NCBI RefSeq assembly: GCF_001428245.1
Contig: NZ_LMRV01000030.1
Location: 23,417-87,416, forward strand
Length of the DNA stretch: 64,000 nucleotides
Source of the DNA: Paenibacillus sp. Soil522
GTDB taxonomy: Bacteria; Bacillota; Bacilli; Paenibacillales; Paenibacillaceae
Direction of reading: 5' to 3'
Part shown: positions 8,526 through 17,375 of the stretch, one piece after another
How the letters are laid out: every line of letters starts with the position of its first letter
How positions within the stretch are numbered: the stretch's first letter is position 1
Program-made: the position numbers and the translations under genes
The notes under the pieces: generated by a model
What the model saw: only the letters and a program-made list of their open reading frames with translations
The model's database searches: none
Told to the model about the DNA's origin: nothing

Positions 8526-9310
8526 TATACAGCACCTCCATAATCAGCTAATACAACCACAATCCCGAATTCCTCGAAAGCCTGTAAAACAGCCGGTGAT
8601 GCGAGCGAATCAGTGATCAGCGTCGTGACATCCTCGGGATTTCCGAACCGGGAAAAGGATACTCTTCCGAACTTGCTATGATCCGCGAGCAGTATAACCT
8701 GCTCAGCCGATTTAATCATTTGTTTCTTCGTTGCGGCTTCAATCAGGTTCGGCGTCGTCAATCCAGTTTCGGAATCAAAGCTGTTCGTAGCCAGAAACAG
8801 CTTGTCGACATGCACGGATGCAATGGCGCGCTCCGCAAATGGTCCGACCATTGCCTGCGTCTCCGGGCGAAGCGTGCCTCCCGTGAGCAGAAGATCAATA
8901 CTCTTCTCGTTCGCGAGCTCCTGCGCGACCATAACCGAGTTGGTTACGACGGTCAAACGCTGGAAGTTTTTCAGCAGCTTAGCCAAATAATAAGTCGTGG
9001 TACCCGAGTCAAGCATGATCGTATCGCCTTCGCGGATAAGCGACAGTGCCGCTCTTGCAATATCCTGCTTCTGCTGCTGAAAGCGGTCCTCCTTCTCCAG
9101 GAAGGATGGCTCGTTATTATCATTTTGCATGACCGCTACCGCTCCGCCGTGCGTGCGCCGCAGCAGCTCCTGCTCCTCCAGATCTCTCAGATCCCGTCGT
9201 ACCGTCGATTCCGACACTTGAAAATGATTCGCCAGCTCCTGGACGGATGCTCGGCTGTGCTGATGAACGTAATCCGCGATGTGCCGCTTACGTTCTTCTT
9301 CAAACAACAT
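8525..9310 (-). CDS. fruR: DeoR-family regulator of the fructose operon
   Basis: Transcription repressor of 261 residues, first gene of the fructose operon. The N-terminal DeoR winged helix-turn-helix is clear: ERKRHIADYVHQHSRASVQELANHFQVSESTVRRDLRDLEEQ. The C-terminal domain is the sugar-phosphate sensor (DSGTTTYYLAKLL, TGG, FLATNSFD, LADHSKFG). In relatives fructose 1-phosphate releases the repressor. AAGGAGG sits 9 bases before the ATG. Repeated TGCTCATTT elements at its own promoter are candidate operators. Confidence 0.9.
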   Translation of the reverse strand: MLFEEERKRHIADYVHQHSRASVQELANHFQVSESTVRRDLRDLEEQELLRRTHGGAVAVMQNDNNEPSFLEKEDRFQQQKQDIARAALSLIREGDTIMLDSGTTTYYLAKLLKNFQRLTVVTNSVMVAQELANEKSIDLLLTGGTLRPETQAMVGPFAERAIASVHVDKLFLATNSFDSETGLTTPNLIEAATKKQMIKSAEQVILLADHSKFGRVSFSRFGNPEDVTTLITDSLASPAVLQAFEEFGIVVVLADYGGAV

Positions 9311-9360
9311 ACAGCATTTCCTCCTTCAGCCAAACTCATGCAGCTTGCTTGCTATTAGTG

Positions 9361-9488
9361 TGCTCATTTATGAATGAGTTAAAAGATTAACTACATTAAG
9401 ATGCTCATTTGGTCTTGTTTATGATTATATATGACTAATTTAAAATTGTAAAGCGCTTTCTTTGTGAGTGGTTGTGATCAAATGAGCA
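9361..9488 (-). promoter_or_regulatory. Candidate FruR operators: three TGCTCATTT repeats
   Basis: TGCTCATTT occurs at 9361-9369 and 9402-9410 on the plus strand and in inverted form at 9480-9488. The first sits in a palindrome CTCATTtatgAATGAG (9363-9378). They flank and follow the fru promoter. DeoR-type repressors bind such spaced repeats, but the assignment to FruR rests on position only. Confidence 0.5.
9424..9462 (-). promoter_or_regulatory. fru operon promoter with overlapping cre site
   Basis: On the minus strand there is TTTACA (9447-9452), a 17-base spacer and TATAAT (9424-9429), a near-ideal sigma-A promoter. The palindrome AAAGCGCTTT at 9450-9459, part of a cre-like site GAAAGCGCTTTACA, overlaps the -35 box, so CcpA with HPr-Ser-P would block RNA polymerase when glucose is present. 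Confidence 0.8.
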
Positions 9489-9543
9489 TAACCTTTCAAA
9501 GCAACGAGCAACCCTTCCTTATAAGCAGAAGACATACAAAAAA

Positions 9544-9569
9544 AAGACCCGCGACACATCGCGGGTCTT
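9544..9569 (-). terminator. Terminator of azoR
   Basis: Perfect arms AAGACCCGCG/CGCGGGTCTT and a run of eight T on the minus strand. Confidence 0.9.
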
Positions 9570-9593
9570 ACTTGTACTTGCTTATTCTGATTA

Positions 9594-10229
9594 TTAGAAC
9601 GTTTTTGCAGCTTCTTTAGCTTGAGCAATCGCTTTTTCTTTAATTTCCGGCGCTTTATCTGGAGCAGCAGCCACACCTTCAACAAAGATTCCTTGGAAGG
9701 ACGGAACGCCATGGAATTGCATAATTTTTCCGATATAGCTATGGCCGCTTTCAAAGCCGGCAGCAGGACCTTCAGAGTACACACCGCCGCTTGCTTGGAT
9801 ATGAAGAGCTTTTTTGTCTGTCAGCAAGCCAATAGGACCGTTCTCTGTATATTTGAAGGTTTTGCCCGCGATACAAACCGCATCAATGTATGCCTTCAAA
9901 ACAGGCGGGAAAGAGAAATTCCACATTGGGGAAACAAATACGTATTTGTCAGCTGCGACGTATTGGTCCACGATCTCATTCAGACGAGCTACTTTCTCTC
10001 TTTCGGAATTGGAAAGCTCATCAAAAGAAGATCCTGATCTTAGTTTACCCCAACCACTGAATACATCAGCATCAATTTGCGGGATATCTGATGCATACAA
10101 ATCTACGCTAATGACTTCGTCCGATGGATTTGCTTCACGGTATGCTTCAATAAACTCTTTACCTACTGCCATACTAAACGAAGTTTGATGATCATGCGGA
10201 TGAGCTGTAATGTACAATACTGTTGCCAT
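9594..10229 (-). CDS. azoR: FMN-dependent NADH-azoreductase (flavodoxin-like quinone reductase)
   Basis: Reduces quinones and azo compounds with NADH through FMN, a two-electron route that limits quinone stress; cytoplasmic dimer. 211 residues. It starts [20 protein letters not shown] (phosphate-binding loop) and has the family signature [19 protein letters not shown] and the FMN-ring loop ASGGVYSEG. Length and motifs match AzoR/AzoA of Bacillota. Single gene with its own promoter and terminator. Confidence 0.9.
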   Translation of the reverse strand: MATVLYITAHPHDHQTSFSMAVGKEFIEAYREANPSDEVISVDLYASDIPQIDADVFSGWGKLRSGSSFDELSNSEREKVARLNEIVDQYVAADKYVFVSPMWNFSFPPVLKAYIDAVCIAGKTFKYTENGPIGLLTDKKALHIQASGGVYSEGPAAGFESGHSYIGKIMQFHGVPSFQGIFVEGVAAAPDKAPEIKEKAIAQAKEAAKTF

Positions 10230-10273
10230 TTCGAAAAACTTCCCTTCTTTTTTAAACTATTATTGACCAGTTC

Positions 10274-10301
10274 ATTATAACTTATTTAAAGCTTATTTCA
10301 A
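10274..10301 (-). promoter_or_regulatory. azoR promoter
   Basis: Minus strand TTGAAA (10296-10301), 16-base spacer, TATAAT (10274-10279), 45 bases before the azoR start codon. Confidence 0.7.
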
Positions 10302-10429
10302 ATCATTATTTACTTACTATACTTTATAAGGCGTAAAAAAACAAGTTCCGCAGTCCATCATGCCAGCTTCATTATGCCCCAGGCCTGTATGACTTAATTC
10401 GAATCAAAAGTGTTAAAAAAATGCAAAAA

Positions 10430-10452
10430 AAATACACCAAACTGGTGTATTT
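10430..10452 (-). terminator. Terminator of the sensor kinase gene
   Basis: AAATACACCA/TGGTGTATTT with a 3-base loop, then T8 on the minus strand; lies about 80 bases past the kinase stop. Confidence 0.85.
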
Positions 10453-10530
10453 CACGCGACATATAGAGAACGCTAAGAAGCAGCTGCGCAAATCTGAAAT
10501 TAGGCGCATTGTTTATGAGAGTTAAGGCTG

Positions 10531-11796
10531 TTAAGGCCGTTTTACCTCTGAAAAAGCAAGCATAAATTCCGTACCTTTTCCTATTTCGCTCCTAATATCG
10601 ATTTTCCCATTCATTTTTTTAATCATGCTGAATGAAACCATCGTCCCGAGGCCTGTCCCCTTGTCCTTGGTCGAATAATAGGGCGTTCCTAGTCTTTTCA
10701 CTTGCTCTGGGGTCATCCCATTTCCATTATCGCTCAGAACGATTAACACCTGATCATTTCGATAATAGGTTTTAAGCGTTAAAGTCCCCCCATCCTGCAT
10801 CGCCTCGATCGCATTTTTGCCGATATTGATTAAAGCCTGGCGAAATTTAAACCGGTCGCCTGTTATGAAGATCGGCTGCTCAGAGCCCGTCTGTACATTA
10901 ACCTGTATATTATTGTAGTTGGCATAAGTCAGCAGAACATTCGACAAATAATGAATCTCCGCCTTTACATCCAGCGTTTCGATATGTTCAGGGTCGGGCT
11001 TAGCAAGCGAAAGATAGTCTGTAATAATAAGCTCCGCACGGTCCAGCTCCTCAATGCATACTTTCCTGTAAAATTCCTTCTTCTCTTTATCGATAGTGGT
11101 TGTCCCGAACAAATGAATAAATCCCCGTACCGTCGTAAGCGGATTCCGGAACTCATGAGCTACCGAAGCAGCCATGTCTCCAACGATCTTCATCTTCTCA
11201 CTTCTCACAATCTCTTCCTGCATCATAAAATATTTATTTAAAAATTCAATGGCATATACGCATAGCCCAACAATTAACCCTTGCAGAAATAGGTTTTGTA
11301 CGGTTGAAATCGGATTATTCAATAGCAGCCCGATCTGCCCGGTCAACGATAAATACACGGTAAATGTCAGCAGCTTAATGAGGGTGCATAAAATGACCGC
11401 TACCGCTATTTTTTGAACCAGCTTTAACGATTGAAAACTTTTATACAAAAATAGAAAAACGACAAAGCCAGGCAGCAAGGCCAATATATAGATCCATACA
11501 TTTGGGTTTCCAAGTAAATAACGATAGAGCATGAGAGTCAAATAAAGCAGGACGGAAACCTGTACGCCGCCATAAAGCGAGCCGACCGCTAAAGGAATCG
11601 TACGAAAATCATAAAGCAGCCCGTTAATCGTTACCGGAAAAGACATGGTTGTTATAATAGCGAGCGCAAAAAAGATGTACATTAGGAAACGGTACAGCAG
11701 CGGCCTGCTTTTTGTTTTATAAATGTAAGGATAAAAAGCAAGCGGGGAGAAAATAATGAAAATATTCAATAAAAAATCTTTGATATACTCTATCAT
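10531..11796 (-). CDS. KinB-like membrane sensor histidine kinase
   Basis: 421 residues. The first about 190 residues hold six hydrophobic helices with the layout of the 5TM-5TMR-LYT sensor type. The phospho-His is in VAHEFRNPLTTVRGF (HisKA box), followed by the ATPase domain: N-box NIGKNAIEAM, G1 DNGNGM, and G2 KGTGLGTMVSFSMI. No response regulator gene is adjacent, so it is an orphan kinase. This architecture is that of KinB-type kinases that feed phosphate to Spo0F in Bacillus; a sporulation or biofilm role is an inference. AGGGGG ribosome site before the ATG. Confidence 0.85.
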   Translation of the reverse strand: MIEYIKDFLLNIFIIFSPLAFYPYIYKTKSRPLLYRFLMYIFFALAIITTMSFPVTINGLLYDFRTIPLAVGSLYGGVQVSVLLYLTLMLYRYLLGNPNVWIYILALLPGFVVFLFLYKSFQSLKLVQKIAVAVILCTLIKLLTFTVYLSLTGQIGLLLNNPISTVQNLFLQGLIVGLCVYAIEFLNKYFMMQEEIVRSEKMKIVGDMAASVAHEFRNPLTTVRGFIHLFGTTTIDKEKKEFYRKVCIEELDRAELIITDYLSLAKPDPEHIETLDVKAEIHYLSNVLLTYANYNNIQVNVQTGSEQPIFITGDRFKFRQALINIGKNAIEAMQDGGTLTLKTYYRNDQVLIVLSDNGNGMTPEQVKRLGTPYYSTKDKGTGLGTMVSFSMIKKMNGKIDIRSEIGKGTEFMLAFSEVKRP

Positions 11797-11889
11797 AAAA
11801 TCCCCCTAGTTTTTGTATGAAAACGCTCTATCTATTGCATATACCCCCTTAATATATCATAAAAAGAGTGAATTGTAGCAGCAAAAAAA

Positions 11890-11905
11890 AGCACCTTTCG
11901 GCGCT
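11890..11905 (-). terminator. Terminator of the thioredoxin-like gene
   Basis: AGCGCC/GGTGCT arms around a GAAA tetraloop on the minus strand, followed by eight T. Confidence 0.7.
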
Positions 11906-11969
11906 CTTTTTCATAGAATTAATTGGGAATTACATAATTAAAAAACAATTTAAAGCAACTTAATTATTG

Positions 11970-12287
11970 TTATTCCATACTTTTCATCAATTTGTACAAA
12001 TAATCCACTGATCGCATCGCATACTCGAACCGGAACGGCTCGCCATTTTTAAGCAAGACCAAACAGGGAACGCTTGATATTTTCCATGCCTCGCGCAGCT
12101 TGGACGAGTAGTTGATATTCATTTTGTACAGCGTTACAGGAACCTGAGCGGCATCCACAATCTCCAGCATGCGCTCGGCCACTTTGCAGGTTCCGCAAAA
12201 AGGGGATGAAAATAACAACGCATCGTTTCCGTTTCCGATCCGGTTCAATTTGAGCCAATCCGCCTCTTGTATTTCTTGAATCGCCAT
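11970..12287 (-). CDS. Thioredoxin-family protein
   Basis: 105 residues with one thioredoxin fold and no signal peptide. The redox motif is Cys31-Gly-Thr-Cys34 in LLFSSPFCGTCKVAERML, and the cis-Pro loop reads SSVPCLVLL. The redox pair is CGTC rather than CGPC of thioredoxin, as in the YdbP/YtpP-like small thioredoxins of Bacillota. It probably acts as a thiol reductant with a restricted set of partners. Single gene; GGGG ribosome site 8 bases upstream of the ATG. Confidence 0.85.
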   Translation of the reverse strand: MAIQEIQEADWLKLNRIGNGNDALLFSSPFCGTCKVAERMLEIVDAAQVPVTLYKMNINYSSKLREAWKISSVPCLVLLKNGEPFRFEYAMRSVDYLYKLMKSME

Positions 12288-12461
12288 ATGCCATTCCCCA
12301 TTCCTTCCCGTGCATCCTCATACGTATATTGTAAGATGATTTTCTAATTTAGAAAAGCGATAGCCGAACAAACTGCGGCTTTATGCAACGAAGTTTAATC
12401 ATGAAATGCTATAATCAATATATTCGAAAATAGACCTTTTTGCTCAGGAGACTATTCAATA

Positions 12462-13676
12462 ATGAAAACAATTCATAGCATGACATGCACGGAATGGCAC
12501 GGACTGTTTGCGCACTGCACGGCCTCCTTGGCTGAGCATACCCGCAACCTTGCGTTTGTGCAAAATGCGTTAGCGTCCATCAATGAGTTAAAGCCTGCTC
12601 CGCTGACACCTGCAATGAACAGCATGTTCGAGCTGCATGCGCATTTCTTTGTGCTGGAGCTGCTGTTAAACCGAACGCCGAACCAATCGCTCCGGCTCGG
12701 AACTTTTATTGGGTATAACACCCAAGCCGCTATTTCCGACATGCAGAAGAGCATCGAAGACATTTTCGCAAAGGAGCTTCTGCATGCTGACGATCCGGAA
12801 TTTTGGCAGCGCATAACCGAAACGATCCCCTATCTGAGAAAGCTTATGCTGACGGAAGCCGGCGTGCAGTCTTATTTTTCCAATCCGTATTACTGGTTCT
12901 GGAGCATCTGGATTTATCCTCATCAGAACGGCAGGAGCCTATGCCTGGAGGAGCTGCATCACCTGCAAGCCGCACACGATGAGCTCGGCACTTCTCTTTC
13001 CCGCTATCCGTGGCTGCTCGCCCAGAGCTGGATGAGCTTCTTTCTTACCCGCGATCAAGAAGCGATGTCGCTATTCATGGAAATAAACAAAAGCTTCAAC
13101 ATCCGTCCATACGGCTTGTTTCAACTGTTGTCCGCTATGGCGGAAACTGCGGAATGGCAGCGGCTGCTCAAATGGTTAGCCGACAGCGCTCCCCTGCTGC
13201 AAAATCACCGCACGGACAGCCTTGAACGCTATTTCCAATATTGGGACATGGCTGCCCAGCATTTCCCTCATGAGGAACAGCAAATGTGGGAGCTGCTCGT
13301 TCATATGCTGCCTCTCACAAGCTCTATCTATGAAGAGAAGCTGCTTAAGTATGGCAAATGGAGGCAGTGGGTCGATTATCAGCTTAGCACCGGAAGCGAT
13401 CCTTTCGATTACCGCGCCGGCGTCTTCACGCCTTTTGAGAAAAATGCGCCGGAGGTACTGCTTCCCTTCTACCATCAAGCCGTGGAGAGATATGTGCTGC
13501 TCAAAAATAGAGCCGGCTACAAATCAGCGGTTAAGCTGCTTAAGCGGCTGGCAAAGCTCTACAAAAAAATGAAGAACGACGCGCAGTGGGAGCATTTCAT
13601 AACCGCTTTCTCCTCACGGCATAGCCGGCTTCGCGCACTGCAGGAAGAGCTGCGGAAAGGTAAATTACTATCATGA
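12462..13676 (+). CDS. Helical-repeat companion of the SNF2 helicase (SWIM-less YwqB relative)
   Basis: 404 residues, mostly alpha-helical, rich in Trp and Leu, with no catalytic motif. It overlaps the SNF2 helicase gene by four bases (ATGA), so the two are made together. The end (YKSAVKLLKRLAKLYKKMKN, then WEHFITAFSSRHSRLRAL) matches the C-terminus of SWIM zinc-finger proteins that pair with this helicase in Bacillota, but the N-terminal C-x-C-x(n)-C-x-H zinc finger is absent. A full SWIM protein is encoded at 44693-46384. Probably a partner that guides or regulates the helicase. The ribosome site (GGAG) is 11 bases from the ATG, a rather long spacing. Confidence 0.65.
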   Translation: MKTIHSMTCTEWHGLFAHCTASLAEHTRNLAFVQNALASINELKPAPLTPAMNSMFELHAHFFVLELLLNRTPNQSLRLGTFIGYNTQAAISDMQKSIEDIFAKELLHADDPEFWQRITETIPYLRKLMLTEAGVQSYFSNPYYWFWSIWIYPHQNGRSLCLEELHHLQAAHDELGTSLSRYPWLLAQSWMSFFLTRDQEAMSLFMEINKSFNIRPYGLFQLLSAMAETAEWQRLLKWLADSAPLLQNHRTDSLERYFQYWDMAAQHFPHEEQQMWELLVHMLPLTSSIYEEKLLKYGKWRQWVDYQLSTGSDPFDYRAGVFTPFEKNAPEVLLPFYHQAVERYVLLKNRAGYKSAVKLLKRLAKLYKKMKNDAQWEHFITAFSSRHSRLRALQEELRKGKLLS

Positions 13677-16603
13677 GCAAGTTTACGAAATCGTTCACGG
13701 TGCATGTTAATTTAACGACATACGGCGATGCCCTTATCTATGGATTCAACGACACGGGAGACTACTTATCCGGCCTTACCTTAAAACAAAGCTTATTCGC
13801 CTGGCACGCTGCTTCCTTCTACGGTACCGAGTTGGAACTGGAACAGATTCAAGGAGCGGAGCTTATTATCCTTCCTGCCGAGCAGGTCATCCCCTTCTTT
13901 GCGGAAAATCAGCTGCTCGAGCACATTAAATGGGCATGGGGAGAACAAGCGGCGCAAATTGTCCGGCTGGCCCCCTTCCTGACTGCAAGCATGGAGGCAA
14001 AAAAATTTGTGCCGAGCTTCTCTGCCTTTCAGACGGGCAAGCTCCAATGGTCATGGGATGAGACTGCATTAGATATACCAAACGGTCTCAAGCAAGCGGA
14101 CATGGAGTTGGTAGACGGATTACGGGCAGCGTTCTCTGCCGCTGTATTTAGCCGCTATTACGGATCAGAAACGGCTGCCGCAGATTTACGGCGGGAATAT
14201 CCGCTGCTGTTTTCCAAGGACCATGTTGCCTTATCCGGTCTGAACGCAGAGGCATGGCTTGTTGCGGTTGGCTGGAAAGCCGATTATGCCCCCTTCCGTC
14301 CCGTTCTGCAATTGCTGGAGCCCGGCGAAGCCGAGAGCTCCTGGCAGCTAAGGCTCGTTCTTCAGGACAAGCTTGATCAAGCGGTGCTTGTGCCGGTGCA
14401 TCTATCCGAGGAAGGCGAGACTTTCGGCGCTTGGCCGGGCTCATGGTCTATGGCTGTGCGCGAGCGATCTGCCGGTTGGCTTGACCGCTTGCGAGCCTGT
14501 CTTCCCAAGGAGCGTTTGTCCGGCAGACGCGAGGATCTGTTAAGCGGCCCCTTGGAAAATGATGCTGCTTGGCAATTTTTAACCGTGGATAGCCGCCGTT
14601 TGTTAGAAGCCGGTTGGCAGGTGCTTCTTCCCGCTTGGTGGGAGACGGCTAGCCGGAAGAAGCCTCGGCTGCGCGCCAAGGTAAGCTCCGGGGCCGGGAG
14701 CAAAGGCGATTCGCTGTTCGGGCTTGATTCGCTTATTGATTTTGATTGGCGCGTTGCCATTGGAGATACGGATCTCACCGAGGCAGAGTTTACTGAGCTG
14801 GTTTCCCGCAATGAACGGTTAGTCCGCTTTCGGGGGACGTGGATCACACTCGATCCGGCCCTGCTAACCCAAATACGCAAAGTCATGGCGAGCGTGGACA
14901 GCTCTCAGGGATTGTCGTTTCAGGACGTACTCCAGCTGCATCTGCTGGGAAGCAGCGATGATGCCGGAAACGGCGAGCCGGAACAATCACCAGAGAATGA
15001 GGCACGCGTCCAGCTTGAGGTGGAGCTGAACCAGCATCTCCTTAAACTCATGAGCCAGCTCGGCCAGCAGGCGGAATTACCGGCGCTTGCGGTGCCTGAC
15101 GGATTGCAGGCTAACCTGCGCACCTATCAGCAGGACGGATATGCATGGCTTGCCTTTTTGCGCCGGTTCGGGCTCGGGGCTTGTCTCGCGGATGACATGG
15201 GGTTAGGTAAAACCGTGCAGCTTATTGCTTATTTAATGCATCTCAAAGAAACGAATAAAGGAGAGAAACTGCCCTCCCTCATCATTTGCCCAACTTCTGT
15301 TCTCGGCAACTGGCAGAAGGAAATCAGCCGTTTTGCCCCGTCGCTTAAGGTCATGCTCCACTATGGAAGCGGACGGCTGGCAGGAGAAGCCTTTCATGCG
15401 GCAGCCGTACACGCCGATGTTATTCTAACCTCCTATGCGACTTCAACGCTGGATCAGGAGCTGCTTAAGGCATGTACTTGGGCTGCCATTTGCCTGGACG
15501 AAGCACAAAATATTAAAAATGCTCAAACCAAGCAGTCTGCCGCTGTTCGCAGCTTTTCTGCCAAGCATCGCATTGCGCTAACCGGAACGCCTATTGAGAA
15601 TCGGCTGTCGGAGCTGTGGTCCATCTATGACTTCCTTAATCCGGGATTTCTGGGCAGCTCCCACGGGTTTCAAAAACGGTTCAGCCATGCGATTGAAAAG
15701 GAGCATGACGCACAGCGCACGGCTGATTTGCAAAAGCTGGTGAAGCCGTTTATGCTCCGCCGGAAGAAAAAAGACCCGGCCATTCAGCTCGATTTGCCCG
15801 ACAAGAACGAAATGAAAACCTATATTCATCTTACCGCTGAACAGGGCGCATTATATAATCAGACCGTCAATCAGCTTATGGAGCGTATGCAGAAGCTTGA
15901 AGGCATTCAGCGTAAAGGCGCTATTCTGTCGGCCATCATGCAGCTGAAGCAGATTTGCGACCACCCTATGCTTTTGACGAAAGAGCCTATACCTGAAATT
16001 TCTGCGGACGCGGACAGAGGAGTCGATGCCGAATCGATCATCAACCGTTCTTCCAAGCTGGAGCGTCTGCTCGCAATGGTGAAGGAGCTGCGGGATGAAG
16101 GAGAACGCTGCCTTATTTTCACGCAGTATATCGGCATGGGGCAGCTCCTGCAGCTGGTGCTGGCGCAAGAGCTCCAAGAGCCCATTCTCTATTTAAATGG
16201 AAGCACGTCCAAATTAGCGCGCGACCGGATGATTGAGAGGTTTCAATCAAGCAGCTTACCGGCTGCCGAACAGCCAAACGTCTTTATTTTATCCATTAAA
16301 GCCGGGGGCGTCGGTCTTAACCTCACAGCGGCCAACCATGTGTTCCATTTCGACCGCTGGTGGAATCCCGCTGTGGAAAACCAAGCTACCGACCGTGCGT
16401 ACCGTATGGGCCAAACCCGCGATGTGCAGGTGCATAAGTTCATCTCGCTCGGCACGCTGGAGGAGCGTATCGATGAAATGCTGGATAACAAGTTTCAGCT
16501 TAGCGAAAATGTTATCTCCAGCTCCGAAGGCTGGATAACCGAGCTGTCAAATGAAGCGATTCAGGAACTCTTTGCTTTGCGGAAGGATTGGAACGGATCG
16601 TAA
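13673..16603 (+). CDS. SNF2-family DNA helicase/translocase (YwqA-like)
   Basis: 976 residues. The first about 480 residues form the helicase-associated region found in bacterial SNF2 proteins. The motor has motif I ADDMGLGKTVQ (about residue 505), motif II DEAQ in CLDEAQNIKN (about 607) and motif III LTGTPIENRLSELWSIYDF. The second RecA lobe has LIFTQYIGMG, SIKAGGVGLNLTAANHVFHFD and the final RAYRMGQTRDVQVHKF. It uses ATP to move along duplex DNA and may remodel DNA-protein complexes; the cellular role of YwqA-type proteins is not established. Overlaps the upstream gene by 4 bases. Confidence 0.92.
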   Translation: MSKFTKSFTVHVNLTTYGDALIYGFNDTGDYLSGLTLKQSLFAWHAASFYGTELELEQIQGAELIILPAEQVIPFFAENQLLEHIKWAWGEQAAQIVRLAPFLTASMEAKKFVPSFSAFQTGKLQWSWDETALDIPNGLKQADMELVDGLRAAFSAAVFSRYYGSETAAADLRREYPLLFSKDHVALSGLNAEAWLVAVGWKADYAPFRPVLQLLEPGEAESSWQLRLVLQDKLDQAVLVPVHLSEEGETFGAWPGSWSMAVRERSAGWLDRLRACLPKERLSGRREDLLSGPLENDAAWQFLTVDSRRLLEAGWQVLLPAWWETASRKKPRLRAKVSSGAGSKGDSLFGLDSLIDFDWRVAIGDTDLTEAEFTELVSRNERLVRFRGTWITLDPALLTQIRKVMASVDSSQGLSFQDVLQLHLLGSSDDAGNGEPEQSPENEARVQLEVELNQHLLKLMSQLGQQAELPALAVPDGLQANLRTYQQDGYAWLAFLRRFGLGACLADDMGLGKTVQLIAYLMHLKETNKGEKLPSLIICPTSVLGNWQKEISRFAPSLKVMLHYGSGRLAGEAFHAAAVHADVILTSYATSTLDQELLKACTWAAICLDEAQNIKNAQTKQSAAVRSFSAKHRIALTGTPIENRLSELWSIYDFLNPGFLGSSHGFQKRFSHAIEKEHDAQRTADLQKLVKPFMLRRKKKDPAIQLDLPDKNEMKTYIHLTAEQGALYNQTVNQLMERMQKLEGIQRKGAILSAIMQLKQICDHPMLLTKEPIPEISADADRGVDAESIINRSSKLERLLAMVKELRDEGERCLIFTQYIGMGQLLQLVLAQELQEPILYLNGSTSKLARDRMIERFQSSSLPAAEQPNVFILSIKAGGVGLNLTAANHVFHFDRWWNPAVENQATDRAYRMGQTRDVQVHKFISLGTLEERIDEMLDNKFQLSENVISSSEGWITELSNEAIQELFALRKDWNGS

Positions 16604-16630
16604 CGGTCCGCTATCGCCATTAACGTCGCC

Positions 16631-16939
16631 ATGATACACAAATATAGCGTAGGAGAACAGATTGGCGTGAAAAACCCAAGCCTGCTTGAGTCTGCCGTAT
16701 TTCGTTCACAATCATCAGCTTTCGGTGAGGATGCTTATCTTTCCGTTTATGATAAAGCTGCGGCTTTGTTTGAATCTCTCGGTCAAAACCATCCCTTTCA
16801 AAATGCAAACAAACGCACTGCGTTTACTGCTCTTGTGATTTTCTTACGGTATAATAGTTTGCGTTTTGTAATGGACGCCAAGAAAGCCGAAGATTTTACA
16901 GTAGACATGGTCAATCATATTTACTCCTTTATGAATTGA
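16631..16939 (+). CDS. Doc/Fic-family toxin, short at the N-terminus
   Basis: 102 residues. The Fic/Doc core motif is present as NHPFQNANKRTAF (residues about 53-65), with the preceding helix NPSLLESAVFRSQ and KAAALFESL. Doc proteins kill or arrest cells by phosphorylating EF-Tu and come with a Phd antitoxin. Here the first about 12-15 residues of the usual fold are missing, no antitoxin gene precedes it, and there is no clear ribosome site. The reading frame continues in phase from the helicase stop codon at 16601-16603, so it may be a relic joined to that gene, or translated weakly. Confidence 0.6.
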   Translation: MIHKYSVGEQIGVKNPSLLESAVFRSQSSAFGEDAYLSVYDKAAALFESLGQNHPFQNANKRTAFTALVIFLRYNSLRFVMDAKKAEDFTVDMVNHIYSFMN

Positions 16940-17030
16940 TAACTGTTATTCGTCAACACTCAATCAATGGATGAATTCTCCGCCGTTTTATGCTACACTG
17001 ATGCTAATTTAAAGGAACGGAGGGTTACGT

Positions 17031-17072
17031 GTGATAGACTTTATCCGAGTTAGGTCTTTGCGCAGCTGCTAA
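17031..17072 (+). CDS. hflX leader peptide, 13 codons
   Basis: GTG start with a near-ideal GGAGGG site 6 bases upstream, encoding M-I-D-F-I-R-V-R-S-L-R-S-C and then TAA. Arg6-Val7-Arg8 is an Arg-X-Arg motif, the kind at which macrolide-bound ribosomes stall, and a second Arg-rich stretch follows. It opens a 5' leader of about 375 bases that ends in a terminator before hflX. The coding potential, ribosome site and placement are seen; the role as a drug-sensing peptide is inferred. Confidence 0.75.
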   Translation: MIDFIRVRSLRSC

Positions 17073-17087
17073 TTGAATAGCGCCAAA

Positions 17088-17357
17088 GCTCTGCCTGTGT
17101 GCAGAGGACTCAGGATAGGTCTGCCATTTTGAAGGTAACCCACATTTGGAATACGTCGGAACGTTGAGGGATCAGCCCTCTTTGGCGTATTCGCCTTTGG
17201 AACGGAAATTCCATATGCATACGTGGAGCGAAGCATCTCAGCTCTTACAACAGCCGGGCTTTTCCCGTCTTTTCTGGACGGCTCCGCTGTTCATTGCCTA
17301 TGGAAGACCATTTTTTTCTGATATCCTCTTCCCCCTAACTGTGAACACAGGCAGAGC
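17088..17357 (+). promoter_or_regulatory. hflX leader attenuator: antiterminator elements
   Basis: Segment 17088-17100 (GCTCTGCCTGTGT) is perfectly complementary over 13 bases to 17345-17357, which is the 5' arm and loop of the hflX terminator. The same segment can instead fold locally as CTCTGC-loop-GCAGAG (17089-17106), right after the leader peptide stop. CGCCAAAG (17081-17088) also pairs with CTTTGGCG (17180-17187). These exclusive pairings are the layout of a ribosome-controlled attenuator: a ribosome stalled on the leader peptide would disturb the local hairpin and free the antiterminator. Confidence 0.75.
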
Positions 17358-17375
17358 AGCCTGTGTTTTTTTGTT
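17344..17375 (+). terminator. Conditional terminator upstream of hflX
   Basis: AACACAGGC/GCCTGTGTT arms (9 bp) with the 6-base loop AGAGCA, then TTTTTGTTTT. It lies between the leader peptide and hflX, 30 bases before the hflX start, so it must be overridden for hflX expression. Confidence 0.88.
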
